Shown piece by piece: positions 45,101-54,664 of a stretch of 64,000 nucleotides of DNA. Origin of the DNA: Puniceicoccaceae bacterium (GTDB lineage Bacteria > Verrucomicrobiota > Verrucomicrobiia > Opitutales > JAFGAQ01). The stretch spans positions 629,399-693,398 of the forward strand of contig JANQOQ010000008.1 in the NCBI GenBank assembly GCA_028285755.1. Reading direction: 5' to 3'. The position numbers were made by a program, and so were the translations under genes. Every line of letters begins with the position of its first letter. The first letter of the stretch is position 1. The notes below the pieces were generated by a model, which saw only the letters and a program-made list of their open reading frames with translations, was not told the origin of the DNA and made no database searches.

Positions 45101-46528
45101 TTAATCGCTTTCAGCGGGAAATCGTTCCTTCAGTAAAGCTAAAAGTCTGTTGGTTGTCTGTGGATCTAAAGCAGCTAAGTTTTTTGTTTCCTTCTCTAAG
45201 CTGCGGTGGTCATACAATTCAATATAGCCATCTTGATGATATATCAATCGATGAGTCGATGTGCGGATGGTTTTGGCTTTTCTGAAATACCCATAAGCTT
45301 CGTGGCCTTTTGCATAGGGATCGATAATCTGGGATTTTAGCGAAACACCCTTTGCGAATTTTGGCAGAGGTAGCCCTGCTAAATCACAAAGCGTAGGAAA
45401 TATGTCCACGGTCTCAACCACAGCGTAGGTATGTTTTCCAGGGAGCTTTAACTCGGGGGTGGATATGATTAGGGGAGACCGCAGTGACTCTTCGAAAAGC
45501 GCATGCTTTCCCCAGATTGCATGTTCGCCCAAGTGCCAGCCATGATCGCCCCACAGGATAATTATCGTGTTGTTGGCTTGTCCCAGCTCGTGTAATTTCG
45601 CCAATAGATCGCCAACCAATTTATCGACGTATGTTATACATGCCATGTAGTGGCGCCGTACTTTGTCGGCATATTCTGAATCTACCCGAGGGTCAGCTCC
45701 CCCGTGCGAATATTGGTTAAAGAATTCTCCAGAATCATGCCATGTGGTTTTTCGATCCGGTTTTGTTGGGTGTGGTATTGGTGGAAGTTCAATCTCTGCA
45801 TAGGGCTCCATATACTTACGGGGAGAGCCGAACGGTAGGTGAGGCTTGATGAATCCAATAGCCAGGAAAAATGGTTTTTCTCCCACCGACAAAGCCTCAA
45901 GCTGAGTCATTCCTTCCTCGGCAATCAGGCCGTCATGATAAATAGAGTCACTTCCCTCTGCGCTTTGAAAGGTGTCCATTTTAAACTCAGTCCAGGTCTT
46001 TCCACGTCGGATTTCACCATGGGCCAGACTATGCATGGCTCCGCGAGGGCTTATCCAATCACCAATGGGCATCAACTGTCGGTCCCAGGCACCTGGCATT
46101 TCGAGAATGGATTTATCATTCCAAAGGGCACCTCCCCAGCCACCCGGATGATGAGAAACCTTCCCAACTGAGACGGTCGTATAACCATTCGCCCTAAACC
46201 ATTCCGGCATGCTGGGAGTAACCGCATCGGGGTCTTTTGACATCTGTTCCGCTCGTCGGAATAATGCCTGGTTATTCGAAGGTCCATAGGTGCCGGTTAA
46301 CAGTGTATAGCGAGAGGCACCGCAGGTTGGCGCATTTACATAGTGCCGATGGAAAGCACGGCCCGATTGTGCAAGACGGTCGATATTTGGGGTATGCATG
46401 TGTGATGCCCCAAATGATTTCAATTCAGGTCTCAAATCATCTACGCAAATAAGGAGTATATTGGACGGTTGGGCACCAACAACGATTGCGATAAATAGCG
46501 TAACGCAAAGCAGGTCGAATCTCATCAT
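45101..46528 (-). CDS. Sulfatase, iduronate-2-sulfatase-like (S1 family), CxASR type
   Basis: The ATG at 46528 is used (a TTG two codons upstream is the alternative). A signal peptide ends near VVGAQP. The metal motif is [16 protein letters not shown], the formylglycine motif C69-G-A-S-R73, and [17 protein letters not shown] marks the iduronate-sulfatase branch. [21 protein letters not shown] carries late metal ligands. It is the last gene of the AraC-headed minus-strand operon, 14 bp after the isomerase gene. Ala at the third position of the CxASR motif is tolerated by the maturation enzyme. Confidence 0.94.
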   Translation of the reverse strand: MMRFDLLCVTLFIAIVVGAQPSNILLICVDDLRPELKSFGASHMHTPNIDRLAQSGRAFHRHYVNAPTCGASRYTLLTGTYGPSNNQALFRRAEQMSKDPDAVTPSMPEWFRANGYTTVSVGKVSHHPGGWGGALWNDKSILEMPGAWDRQLMPIGDWISPRGAMHSLAHGEIRRGKTWTEFKMDTFQSAEGSDSIYHDGLIAEEGMTQLEALSVGEKPFFLAIGFIKPHLPFGSPRKYMEPYAEIELPPIPHPTKPDRKTTWHDSGEFFNQYSHGGADPRVDSEYADKVRRHYMACITYVDKLVGDLLAKLHELGQANNTIIILWGDHGWHLGEHAIWGKHALFEESLRSPLIISTPELKLPGKHTYAVVETVDIFPTLCDLAGLPLPKFAKGVSLKSQIIDPYAKGHEAYGYFRKAKTIRTSTHRLIYHQDGYIELYDHRSLEKETKNLAALDPQTTNRLLALLKERFPAESD

Positions 46529-46542
46529 GGGCAAAATATATA

Positions 46543-47376
46543 CTACAAGCCGTTAAGAAAATCACGGCTTTGGATGACGGCATCTTCACCCGCGACTTCA
46601 AGAGTGGTATATCCATCAAAGTCGGATGCTTTCAGGGCTTCAACAATTTCTTTTATGCCGATTACCCCACTGCCAAGTGGTATGGTAGCCATGCCGCAGC
46701 CAAATACTTTACCGCGTTGTTCTTCCATTTCACCTGGAAGGTCCTTCCAGTGCACATGCTCAATAAGGTGCCCGAATCTTTTGATGTAATCTAAGGGCTC
46801 TGTGCCGGCCAACCAAAGGTTGCCTGTATCCAGATTCAGAGCCAGGGCTTCGGAGTTGCACTTGGTAAGGACATCTTCTGTCAGGTCAAGGCGACCGCTG
46901 ACAGGGCCATGGGGCTCAAACAATATCTTTACTCCATGATCTGCAGCAACTTTCAATGGTTCAAACAGTTTTTCTGCTATAATCAGAACTCGCTCGGCAT
47001 CGCTTAGACTTTCTGCAAAATCGGTAGTGGGGTCCCCTTCAGTGGTGATAACATGCTTAACCCCGATAGCTGCGGCAGATCGGATCGCCTTTATGATTTG
47101 GGGGTTACCATAACGCCAGGGTGCTGCTGGGTCCAGTAGATTGCTGTGGGCACAGTAACTCGTTATTGTGATATTATGCTTTTCAAATGTTCGCTGTAAT
47201 TCAAATGGATTCGCATCGAGGCTGGCGAGTGCGGTGAACCCAAATTCTGCACCCAAGCAGGCGCCATCTGAATTATCTGTAACATCGGCATATTGAAACC
47301 CCAAAGAGGCCAGTTGCTGTAGTTGGGTATCTAAGGTGCTGAAGGGTGAAACAAGGGCAAAACATCCTATTTTCAT
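46543..47376 (-). CDS. Sugar phosphate isomerase/epimerase-like TIM-barrel protein
   Basis: A 277-residue xylose-isomerase-like (AP endonuclease 2 fold) protein without signal peptide. The metal ligands of the family can be seen in ILFEPHGPV (Glu), LNLDTGNLW (Asp), VHWKDLPG (His before Lys-Asp) and TTLEVAGED (Glu). Such enzymes epimerise or isomerise keto-sugars in the cytoplasm, often paired with a Gfo/Idh oxidoreductase. It lies 17 bp after the ThuA gene and 14 bp before the sulfatase. Exact substrate unknown. Confidence 0.9.
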   Translation of the reverse strand: MKIGCFALVSPFSTLDTQLQQLASLGFQYADVTDNSDGACLGAEFGFTALASLDANPFELQRTFEKHNITITSYCAHSNLLDPAAPWRYGNPQIIKAIRSAAAIGVKHVITTEGDPTTDFAESLSDAERVLIIAEKLFEPLKVAADHGVKILFEPHGPVSGRLDLTEDVLTKCNSEALALNLDTGNLWLAGTEPLDYIKRFGHLIEHVHWKDLPGEMEEQRGKVFGCGMATIPLGSGVIGIKEIVEALKASDFDGYTTLEVAGEDAVIQSRDFLNGL

Positions 47377-47393
47377 GTAATTATTAATTGTGG

Positions 47394-48179
47394 TTAGTCA
47401 TTGGAGTGAGTTTCATTTCGTGCGACCCATTGGGTGCCACGATACAGTAGCTTTCGAAACTGTGGGTTGTTCATGAAGTTCAGCTCATCTTCACTGCCTA
47501 CACGATCGCCCAGTAAAATGGTAAAGCAACGGCCTTTCTGATATTGTCCAATAAGCACGCTGGGTTCCCAATTTCCGCTGCCTTTATAGTCTGTTGAGGA
47601 ATAAGAAGATGCCAGCACTTCTGCATTTGGGTGAACCCAAGGCCGGTGCCATAATTCATCAAAAGTAGTAAATGCCTCAATGCCCTGCGTTATTGGATGG
47701 TCAGGCTGATCAATCCTCACATCAAACGAATGGTTCGGACCATGTGCTGTAAACCCTATCTCCCAATGAGCCAGTCCAATCTCGTGGTATTCGTCCCAAT
47801 CGGGGAACGAGGAGGAGCCCGCATGTAAAACAACATGCCCACCGCCATTCGCCACAAAATCTATATATGCTCTGCGCGCTGCCTCTGACCATTCGGTAAC
47901 CTTTGTTTTCCCTTCTTCGGCTTTCTCATAGGTATTCCAGTTAGACAGGATAACATCGACATCCTTCAGACTCTCTTTGGTCAGTAAGTGTGGTGACTCA
48001 TTAACAGATGTTTTAAATTGTCCATAAGCGGTCAGGATATCTGATATTTCAGGGGTGGTTTCCTGCCAGTTATGGTTATTCTGCCCACTTAGAATCATAA
48101 CGTGAATGGCCTCTGAACCATGTATCTTGCTGATAGCCAGGATACTCAGAAAGCAAAGAACCGCGCATATACTTTTCAT
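47394..48179 (-). CDS. Secreted ThuA-domain protein
   Basis: The ATG at 48179 gives a proper signal peptide (KSICAVLCFLSILAISKIHG); an upstream frame start at 48233 would bury it. The ThuA-like (glutamine-amidotransferase-fold) domain shows ILSGQNNHNWQETTPEIS, ILSNWN, GGGHVVLHAGSSSFPDWDEYHEIG and the late HPNAEVLASS segment. ThuA was named for trehalose use, but biochemical activity is unproven for most members. Many PVC genomes pair it with Gfo/Idh genes, as here (19 bp gap). Confidence 0.9.
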   Translation of the reverse strand: MKSICAVLCFLSILAISKIHGSEAIHVMILSGQNNHNWQETTPEISDILTAYGQFKTSVNESPHLLTKESLKDVDVILSNWNTYEKAEEGKTKVTEWSEAARRAYIDFVANGGGHVVLHAGSSSFPDWDEYHEIGLAHWEIGFTAHGPNHSFDVRIDQPDHPITQGIEAFTTFDELWHRPWVHPNAEVLASSYSSTDYKGSGNWEPSVLIGQYQKGRCFTILLGDRVGSEDELNFMNNPQFRKLLYRGTQWVARNETHSND

Positions 48180-48198
48180 GATTCGCCTAAAAGTATGA

Positions 48199-49545
48199 CT
48201 ACACATGATCACCATAGGGAGACCGTAAATCACGCGTTAACATACTATTCAAATGGGGTTCATTGGTTATGACCAATGATTTGGGGTCAAATTTGATCTT
48301 TTTACCTGATCTCACAGCGGCATTCCCTATATGACTTATCGCATCTGAGTGAATTGCTGCTTCGATCGTGCTAACCGGATCTCTACGGCTGATCATCGAA
48401 TCAATGAAGTTCTGCATGTGACCTGGGCTTTGAACTGCCTTAATCTTAAACTGATCAAAATCGATGTCATTGATTCGTTCATATTGTCCATTCCGGCTTA
48501 CATAAGCAGCCCCGCGTGAATGCACCACATATCCCTCCGTTCCGTGGTAAACAACTCCGTTGGCTCGATAATAAGGATGGAATTCCTTGATGAGGGGTTC
48601 TGCGGTATGGGTATCCATAAATCGAACATCGATCCCGCTTTTATATTGAAGTGCCAGATCCCAGGTATGAACCGTATTCAACAAATTATTCGGCTCATCA
48701 TTCCAAGTACCGCTGCCTTCACATGAGCTAATGGTAGTGTCTTCAAGATCCAGTCCCCACTGGAGCATGTCCAGTGGATGTGCCCCCCATCCCGCTATAA
48801 AACCCAATGCGTAGTCGTAACTGTGCCAGGTTCCCTTTTGATTAAGGATTCTGTCATTGGAGTAGGGTTTGTAGGGGGCAGGGCCCAGCCAGAGATCATA
48901 ATTGATACCCTCTGGTATGGGTTGTTCTTCAATAGCGCTGAAACTCTTTTTTGGATCGAGCACAGGACTCCAGACATCGCAGTGTGTGATTTTACCCACA
49001 TATTCATTTTGAACTAACTCAATCGCCTGTCGCCCGGACACTGAAGAGTGCTGCTGCGTGCCGTATTGAAAAATTAATTTTCGCGACCTAATCTCTTTTC
49101 GCAGGATTTCCGCTCTGGGCATGGACAAACCCAAGGGCTTTTCCACATACATATCTTTCCCTGCCCGAGCTGCCGCAATCGCTATCGGTACATGCCAGTG
49201 ATCCTGAGTGGCTATAACAACACCATCAATGGATCGGTCCTGAATTACATCATTGTAGTTTTCGACAGCCTTGCAGTAATTACCGCCATAATGCAGATTG
49301 CACGTTTGTGCTTTCTCGTCCCTATTTGCTTTTATAGGATCTACTGCTGCTACCACTTGGACGGAGTCAATAGCCAAAAGCTCCTTTAATAAGGCTTTCA
49401 TGCGCCCCCCGCAGCCGATCAGCGCAATGGTAACTTTATCGGAAGGTCGTTTTCGAAAAGTGGCGCAGGACGGTAGTATTGTCAGTGATGCAGCTGCAAC
49501 AGAATGTTTTATGAAATCTCTTCGGGATGTATGGGGCATTTTCAT
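48199..49545 (-). CDS. Tat-exported Gfo/Idh/MocA-family oxidoreductase
   Basis: The twin-arginine signal SRRDFIKHSVAAASLTIL precedes a possible lipobox-like SCA. The Rossmann motif is ALIGCGGRMKALLKELL, and the catalytic Lys is in the EKPLGLS motif after KDMYV. The C-terminal GFO domain includes LGFIAGWGAHPLDMLQWGLD with the conserved His. At 448 residues it is the normal long PVC type. It probably oxidises a sugar hydroxyl outside the cytoplasm. It is the third gene of the AraC operon; one copy of a 22-bp repeat lies about 45-65 bp upstream of its start. Confidence 0.93.
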   Translation of the reverse strand: MKMPHTSRRDFIKHSVAAASLTILPSCATFRKRPSDKVTIALIGCGGRMKALLKELLAIDSVQVVAAVDPIKANRDEKAQTCNLHYGGNYCKAVENYNDVIQDRSIDGVVIATQDHWHVPIAIAAARAGKDMYVEKPLGLSMPRAEILRKEIRSRKLIFQYGTQQHSSVSGRQAIELVQNEYVGKITHCDVWSPVLDPKKSFSAIEEQPIPEGINYDLWLGPAPYKPYSNDRILNQKGTWHSYDYALGFIAGWGAHPLDMLQWGLDLEDTTISSCEGSGTWNDEPNNLLNTVHTWDLALQYKSGIDVRFMDTHTAEPLIKEFHPYYRANGVVYHGTEGYVVHSRGAAYVSRNGQYERINDIDFDQFKIKAVQSPGHMQNFIDSMISRRDPVSTIEAAIHSDAISHIGNAAVRSGKKIKFDPKSLVITNEPHLNSMLTRDLRSPYGDHV

Positions 49546-49589
49546 AAGATGATTTTATCAAAATCTGGAAATTAAATCTACAATCCCAT

Positions 49590-49611
49590 TCCACCGGTAA
49601 ATTGTTATAAA
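49590..49611 (-). repeat. 22-bp conserved element, copy 1 (upstream of Gfo/Idh)
   Basis: Read on the minus strand, the core TTTATAACAATTTACCG is followed by G and then TGGA. It matches copy 2 (50602-50623) at 21 of 22 positions. It lies 45 bp before the Gfo/Idh start codon and 12 bp after the DUF6807 stop. A regulator site, a promoter element or an RNA-processing site are all possible. Confidence 0.8.
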
Positions 49612-49622
49612 CTTCAGGTTGT

Positions 49623-50558
49623 TTATTCAGTGAGACTACTCCAGTTCCGCCATGTCTTCTCAATTCTGGAGCTATCAAATTTACGAGGGCTAATAAATAT
49701 TTGATACCTTAAATGGAGGGGTGCCTCTTTCCTTAGTATGTAGCGTTTGTTGAATAATACTGCAGGGCTAAAATAAGGCATCTCTGCTGAAATGTACCAG
49801 GTATTGGGGTAGTTCAGATTGGTAGGATGATCCATAAATAATACAGCGTCACCATGGGTAGTATCATAGGATATCCAGGAGGCACTTTTGCTTTTTGCAT
49901 CTAGACCCATTTGTCCCTGGCTGTTAGTAAACACGCCGTCTAATGACGCCTTATTCATCCTAAGAGACCAACCTGCATAACCACCCCATCTTTTCCCGTT
50001 CTGCTCACCCAACAACGGAGTGCGATCCAAAAGCACACTGTCTTTTACTGCGTAGAAAGTGCTCTCCCAAATGATTGGGTAAATCCCATCCTCACTGGGA
50101 CGATGAATCGTTACTGTTCGTGATTCATTTAATATAGTCTCTTGTGAATCACCTGGAGTATAACTTAATTTGAGCTTAACCTGAATGCTGGAATCATCCA
50201 ACTCCCTTTTCTCAACTTTGGTAATCCTCGTTTTACCATCAGACTGACCCGTATCTCGATTTTCTTCCCAATAGTTTACCCCGTCTATATATTTCCATGA
50301 AAACCATAATCCCCGGTGCCAGGGATGGTCATCCGGTCTTAAATCAGAGAAGACATGGCCGGATGTAGACGCCAAAGGGTGGAAGTAAGGTTTACCCTCT
50401 GCCTTAACAAAATTGTATTGCCAGATTAACTTCGAGTTATAACGCGCGACAATATGGTCATTCGATATTTTGACTTCGTAGTCGTTGGGGTCATCTGCAA
50501 TAGCGAGTGAATAGATCAAAGGGCAGACTAAAAAGAATAAAAGTCTTTTATGGATCAT
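49623..50558 (-). CDS. DUF6807 (PmoA-like) secreted protein
   Basis: A signal peptide (RLLFFLVCPLIYSLAIA) precedes the DUF6807 fold. Family marks are HPLASTSGHVFSDLRPDDHPWHRGLWFSW, VNYWEENRDTGQSDG and the MDHPTNLNYPNTWY segment with ASWISYDTTHGDAVLF. The old Pfam name, methane oxygenase PmoA, is misleading, because no methane chemistry is implied; the fold suggests a sugar-binding or hydrolytic beta-sandwich. It lies second in the AraC operon and is bounded on both sides by the 22-bp repeat. Function unproven. Confidence 0.88.
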   Translation of the reverse strand: MIHKRLLFFLVCPLIYSLAIADDPNDYEVKISNDHIVARYNSKLIWQYNFVKAEGKPYFHPLASTSGHVFSDLRPDDHPWHRGLWFSWKYIDGVNYWEENRDTGQSDGKTRITKVEKRELDDSSIQVKLKLSYTPGDSQETILNESRTVTIHRPSEDGIYPIIWESTFYAVKDSVLLDRTPLLGEQNGKRWGGYAGWSLRMNKASLDGVFTNSQGQMGLDAKSKSASWISYDTTHGDAVLFMDHPTNLNYPNTWYISAEMPYFSPAVLFNKRYILRKEAPLHLRYQIFISPRKFDSSRIEKTWRNWSSLTE

Positions 50559-50601
50559 AGCCTATGTTAAATGAAAGTGAAGATCACTTCAATAAACATG
50601 C

Positions 50602-50623
50602 TCCAGCGGTAAATTGTTATAAA
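50602..50623 (-). repeat. 22-bp conserved element, copy 2 (upstream of DUF6807)
   Basis: On the minus strand the same 17-bp core TTTATAACAATTTACCG is followed by C and then TGGA. It overlaps the AraC stop codon and lies 44 bp before the DUF6807 start, nearly the same distance as copy 1 from its gene. The offset between the copies is exactly 1012 bp. Confidence 0.8.
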
Positions 50624-51639
50624 TGCTTTGCTCTGAATTGGGTTGGAGTTATGCCTATCGCTTTTTTGAAATTCTTCGTGAAATAGGCACTTGAGCAAAA
50701 GCCAGCTTCCAGGGCTATATCTGTAATGGATTTTTCAGGAAAGCCAACTAATGCGCGGGTAGCCCAACTGACCCTGCAGTGGTTTAAGTATTCAAAAGGA
50801 GTTTGGTTGGTTATTTCTTTACAAAGATCAGAAAAAACGGTCCGCCCAATATGACATTCATCTGCCATTTCCGCCAATGTCCATTCACGTTGAAGAAAGT
50901 CACTATGATCAGATAGCTCGCTTAAAAAAATCTCCACTGCCCTCCTTGAGCTTTGGAGCGAACTGTCGAGAAGCTCATTTTGAGTTTCCATGAGCTCTAT
51001 CATCGATACAAGAATAGCATTTGTGAGGACAGCAATATACGATACGGCTTGCTGATTGGAATCACTCTCAAGGACCTGCCTGATTCGTCGAAATGAATCC
51101 GCAATTAAGCGGTCAGATTTCCGAAAAGGTGTTTCATTTTGCCGGAATAATAGGGTGAGTCGCTCCAAGTCTGCGTTAGAAAGCACGATCCAGTCTGGCC
51201 ATTGCCAGTTTTGATTGGGCATTCGCACGCCCACATCAATAATGAACCAGTGAAGTTTGCAGGGAGGCATTACTTTATTACCGAGCCCATGGGGTTGCCA
51301 GGGTCTAGTTACTGCAAAATCCCCTGCTCGCATTTCGTGCCACTTGCCATTTACGAGAAATGGCAACTTACCGGATTCAAGATAGCTAACCTCAATACCC
51401 TCATTGCGGTGCTCATTAAGATGCCAGTCTGATCTTTTGCGAACATCCCAGAAACCGACTGATAGTAAGCCAGCGAGTTCTTCGCCCAAGTGTTGACCAG
51501 GGTAGCCATTGCGAGCTAAACCCGAAAAAGTAACTTCGCCTATGTCAATCGCATTGTTGAGAGGGACACACCGATCCGCCTTAAACACAGAATCCCTGAA
51601 ACGGTATATTGCCGATGGCTCTGGCATATTTAACAACAT
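50617..51639 (-). CDS. AraC-family transcriptional regulator
   Basis: The ATG at 51639 is used; a TTG at 51669 and an ATG at 51627 are also in frame. An N-terminal cupin-like ligand domain (EVSYLESGKLPFLVNGKWHEMRAGDFAVTRPWQPHGLG) is followed by two C-terminal helix-turn-helix motifs: WTLAEMADECHIGRTVFSDLCKE and the KSITDIALEAGFCSSAYFTKNFKKAIG segment. It heads the DUF6807-Gfo/Idh-ThuA-isomerase-sulfatase operon and is the obvious candidate regulator of it, probably sensing a sugar. Confidence 0.93.
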   Translation of the reverse strand: MLLNMPEPSAIYRFRDSVFKADRCVPLNNAIDIGEVTFSGLARNGYPGQHLGEELAGLLSVGFWDVRKRSDWHLNEHRNEGIEVSYLESGKLPFLVNGKWHEMRAGDFAVTRPWQPHGLGNKVMPPCKLHWFIIDVGVRMPNQNWQWPDWIVLSNADLERLTLLFRQNETPFRKSDRLIADSFRRIRQVLESDSNQQAVSYIAVLTNAILVSMIELMETQNELLDSSLQSSRRAVEIFLSELSDHSDFLQREWTLAEMADECHIGRTVFSDLCKEITNQTPFEYLNHCRVSWATRALVGFPEKSITDIALEAGFCSSAYFTKNFKKAIGITPTQFRAKHL

Positions 51640-51954
51640 ACCAAGTAATTCACAGCGTTCAAGTTGCAATTATTACAGCAATAGCGCAATAAAAGTACAG
51701 CAGGGTCTCGTGTGGTGTAGCTATTTCGGAGTCTCGACAGATTTTTTAGAGTATTTTACTACAGCTAGTAGCTGAAGAACTACGAAATCGGAGTAATGAA
51801 AGTAATTTCTTGCTTCCCCCTTATTCAAATGATCTTGAGAATACTCGCTGTAGGATCGCTGCAATCAAAATGTTTGACAGATTTATACGATATTCTTTTT
51901 CGTGCATACGAACTGAGTAACGCCCATTTGTCTCTCCCCTGAAAACGAACGACC
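51640..51954. promoter_or_regulatory. Divergent intergenic region between araC-type and sulfatase genes
   Basis: This stretch must hold promoters for both flanking genes. A perfect 13-bp palindrome, CAGCTA-G-TAGCTG, lies at 51762-51774 and could be a regulator site. A consensus -35 TTGACA at 51874-51879 faces the sulfatase, but no matching -10 stands at the right distance. No gene is seen here. Confidence 0.4.
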
Positions 51955-53355
51955 ATGCAAAATACACAGCTTTTCGTACTTTTGATTCTAATACATATCC
52001 TCGTAGCTTCTGGCGTTTCCAGAGCTCCCAATGTAGTTTTGATTATGCTGGATGATGCAGGAGCTGAAGTATTTCGGGCTTATGGTGGAGAGGATTACCA
52101 TACCCCAAATCTGGATCAGTTGGTAGCGGAAGGGATGCGCTTTGATCATGCGTACTCGACTCCGCTCTGCACGCCATCCCGGGTCATGATAATGACCGGG
52201 AAACACAATTTTAGAAATTATACCCACTTTGGGCGTCTAAACCCGGCAGAACATACTATCGGCCACTTAATGCAGGAGGCCGGTTACCGGACAGCAATCG
52301 CTGGAAAATGGCAGCTCAATGGTCTCTACGATCCAGAGCTCTTTACGGACAACCAAGATCGGAGTATGCCACTCAAGGCAGGCTTCCATGAAACCTGTCT
52401 CTGGCAGGTTACGAAACCCAAGCAGATCGAGCTTGGTGGAGGTGAGCGCTTTTGGAGCCCTCCGCTAGAGGTGAATGGGGAGTTGGTTTCAACCGAGGAG
52501 AACTCAGGGCTTTATGGTCCCGATATTATGAGCGGATTTCTCCTCGATTTCATGTCCCGCAACAGCGACAAGCCCTTTTTTGTCTACTACCCCAGTAACC
52601 TGGTCCATGATCCGTTTGTACCTACCCCAGATACTATTGGGGACGCCTCCCGTGACCAATCCGCAAACATTCAACCGGCAGATCCGGTAGCAGTTAAAGC
52701 GAATTTCGGCGCGATGGTGGAGTATTTGGATAAAATTATCGGACGATTCGTCGACCAATTGGAAGCGATCGACCAGCTTGAAAATACCCTTATTCTATTT
52801 ACCGCGGATAATGGAACCGACCGGGAAATTACCTCACGCTGGCAGGGGCGCGACATCAAAGGCGGTAAAGGGGGTATGACCAATACCGGTACGCATGTAC
52901 CTTTTATCGCTTATTGGAAGGGTACGATTCAACCAGGAAGCATAGTGGATGATCTCGTTGATTTCACTGACATTTATCCCACGCTCGCCGATCTTGCGGG
53001 TCATCCCGTTCCAAGTCCTCAGACGATCGACGGTCGTAGCTTACTACCGATCTTCTTAGGCGAAGAACCGGAGCCTAAAGAGTTTTTAGTATCCTACTAC
53101 CAGCCTTATTGGGGTAGGCACCAAAGTGGGGTCTTTGCCAGAAATACGGATTATAAACTTTACCGAGACAACCGTTTATATCATGTGGCGGAAGACTATG
53201 AAGAAACCCGCCATATTTCTGGGGGGTTGAACGCTGAGGAAAGAAAACTCTGGGCTCAACTTCGGGCAGTTCTCGAGCAAGTCCCTTCGGTTCCATCGCC
53301 GGATTCGGGTCGGCCAATCTATCCATACTGGGCACCGCTGGAGATTAATGATTAA
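51955..53355 (+). CDS. Secreted sulfatase (arylsulfatase-like, S1 family)
   Basis: A signal peptide (residues 1-20) precedes VVLIMLDDAGAEVF with the metal Asp pair. The formylglycine motif is C72-T-P-S-R76, and GYRTAIAGKWQLNG is the usual central motif. TADNGTDREITSRWQGRDIKGGKGGMT holds the late metal ligands and a Gly/Lys-rich stretch typical of the arylsulfatase A/GALNS branch, which differs from the three iduronate-like enzymes. At 466 residues it is complete. It is a single gene with its own upstream region. Confidence 0.94.
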   Translation: MQNTQLFVLLILIHILVASGVSRAPNVVLIMLDDAGAEVFRAYGGEDYHTPNLDQLVAEGMRFDHAYSTPLCTPSRVMIMTGKHNFRNYTHFGRLNPAEHTIGHLMQEAGYRTAIAGKWQLNGLYDPELFTDNQDRSMPLKAGFHETCLWQVTKPKQIELGGGERFWSPPLEVNGELVSTEENSGLYGPDIMSGFLLDFMSRNSDKPFFVYYPSNLVHDPFVPTPDTIGDASRDQSANIQPADPVAVKANFGAMVEYLDKIIGRFVDQLEAIDQLENTLILFTADNGTDREITSRWQGRDIKGGKGGMTNTGTHVPFIAYWKGTIQPGSIVDDLVDFTDIYPTLADLAGHPVPSPQTIDGRSLLPIFLGEEPEPKEFLVSYYQPYWGRHQSGVFARNTDYKLYRDNRLYHVAEDYEETRHISGGLNAEERKLWAQLRAVLEQVPSVPSPDSGRPIYPYWAPLEIND

Positions 53356-53496
53356 GCCAGGCCGTGTATTTAGGATCAAATATTCTACAACCAATGGGAT
53401 AAGTTCAAAATTTTCGATCATAGCTTTGATCGCTATTAGGCTTTTTAGTGGTAGTAGAAACTTGTGCATTTCACACGCATTATTATATAAGTATTT

Positions 53497-54633
53497 ATGC
53501 CTATTATCCCATCAGAGAGAATAGCAAAGCTATTTAGATTGTGCACTGCTTTGCTCCTAACCTTATGCAGCTCTCAACTTTTTGCAGGAAAGTTAATACA
53601 AATGGATCCCTCCCAAAATCCTCCAGGAAACTTGAAAGTAAGCGATGTTCCTCAGTTCATCATGCTTACATTTGATGACAATCCAAACGTTGAGGATATG
53701 AAATGGATTCTTGACTATATGGAAAGCAGGAAAAATCCCAAAGGATCGGGTAATGCCAAAACCTTCGACAACATACCAATACGTGCGGCGTTTTATACTA
53801 ATGGCAGGTTCTTGGATGCTTCAGAGGAATTGACGGAGCTTCACCTGAGAGCCTATCAGAGTGGTCATGAGATAGCGAATCATACTCAGAATCACTACAA
53901 TGGGAGTGCATTCACCGTCGATCAATGGCTTACAGAGATGCAGCTTTGTCGAGAGTCATTCATAAAAGCGGGTTTGCCGGTTGATGCACTCAGAGGCTTT
54001 AGAACTCCATTTGTGGCGTACAATGCAGCCACTTTTGAAGCTGTCGAAGCATTCGGTCTCTTATATGATACATCCGTAGAAGAAGGTTTTACTGAGGATC
54101 AAAATGGGAGCAATTTTTTCTGGCCTTATACCTTACATGCAGGCAGTCCGGGCAATCGCCATAGCTATGAAATAGGTAATAAAGAATTGATTGGGAGGCA
54201 TTCGGGCCTTTGGGAGGTTCCAATCCATGGGTTCATGATTCCCAGTGATTCACAATCCGAAGAATTTGGCCTGGATGCTGGGTTGAGAGAGAAAATTAAA
54301 CGAAACTTTGCGAATGCAGGCTATGATTCCTGGGACATCAACTCAGGAAAAGTAACGGGTTTTGACTGGAATATCCTCGAGATGGCAAAGCTGGACGGGG
54401 AAGAATTCTTGGCAATATTGAAATACTCACTCGATCTACGCCTCTCGGGGAATCGCGCACCGTTTATGTTTGGAGGGCATACCGCACTTTTTTCATCCGA
54501 TAAACCCGATCGAAGAGAAGCGCTGGAATCCTTTATTGATTACGCACTTTCTCACTCAGAAGTAAGATTCGTAACCCCTCAAAACTTGATTGATTGGATG
54601 TCATCTCCAGAGCCTATTTCTACAGGAAAATAG
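53497..54633 (+). CDS. Secreted polysaccharide deacetylase (NodB/CE4-like)
   Basis: A signal peptide (about residues 12-28, LFRLCTALLLTLCSSQLFAG) precedes a NodB homology domain. Motif 1 is FIMLTFDDNP (catalytic and metal Asp), motif 2 is EIANHTQNHYN (metal His pair in HTQNH), and motif 3 is ALRGFRTPFVAYN (the Arg). LWEVPIHGFMIP follows. The C-terminal region (about residues 280-378) is not a family I recognise, but MFGGHTALFSS probably carries the last His. It would remove N- or O-acetyl groups from a polysaccharide. Confidence 0.9.
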   Translation: MPIIPSERIAKLFRLCTALLLTLCSSQLFAGKLIQMDPSQNPPGNLKVSDVPQFIMLTFDDNPNVEDMKWILDYMESRKNPKGSGNAKTFDNIPIRAAFYTNGRFLDASEELTELHLRAYQSGHEIANHTQNHYNGSAFTVDQWLTEMQLCRESFIKAGLPVDALRGFRTPFVAYNAATFEAVEAFGLLYDTSVEEGFTEDQNGSNFFWPYTLHAGSPGNRHSYEIGNKELIGRHSGLWEVPIHGFMIPSDSQSEEFGLDAGLREKIKRNFANAGYDSWDINSGKVTGFDWNILEMAKLDGEEFLAILKYSLDLRLSGNRAPFMFGGHTALFSSDKPDRREALESFIDYALSHSEVRFVTPQNLIDWMSSPEPISTGK

Positions 54634-54664
54634 GCTCAAAGCTCAACGTTAAATATCCGGCTGC

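Noticed and set aside
49623-50558. Methane oxygenase subunit PmoA
   Set aside because: The name comes from an old Pfam label; the protein is a secreted DUF6807 member and no methane-oxidation genes are present.
51874-51902. Sigma-70 promoter for the sulfatase at 51955
   Set aside because: TTGACA is perfect, but no -10-like hexamer lies 16-18 bp downstream.
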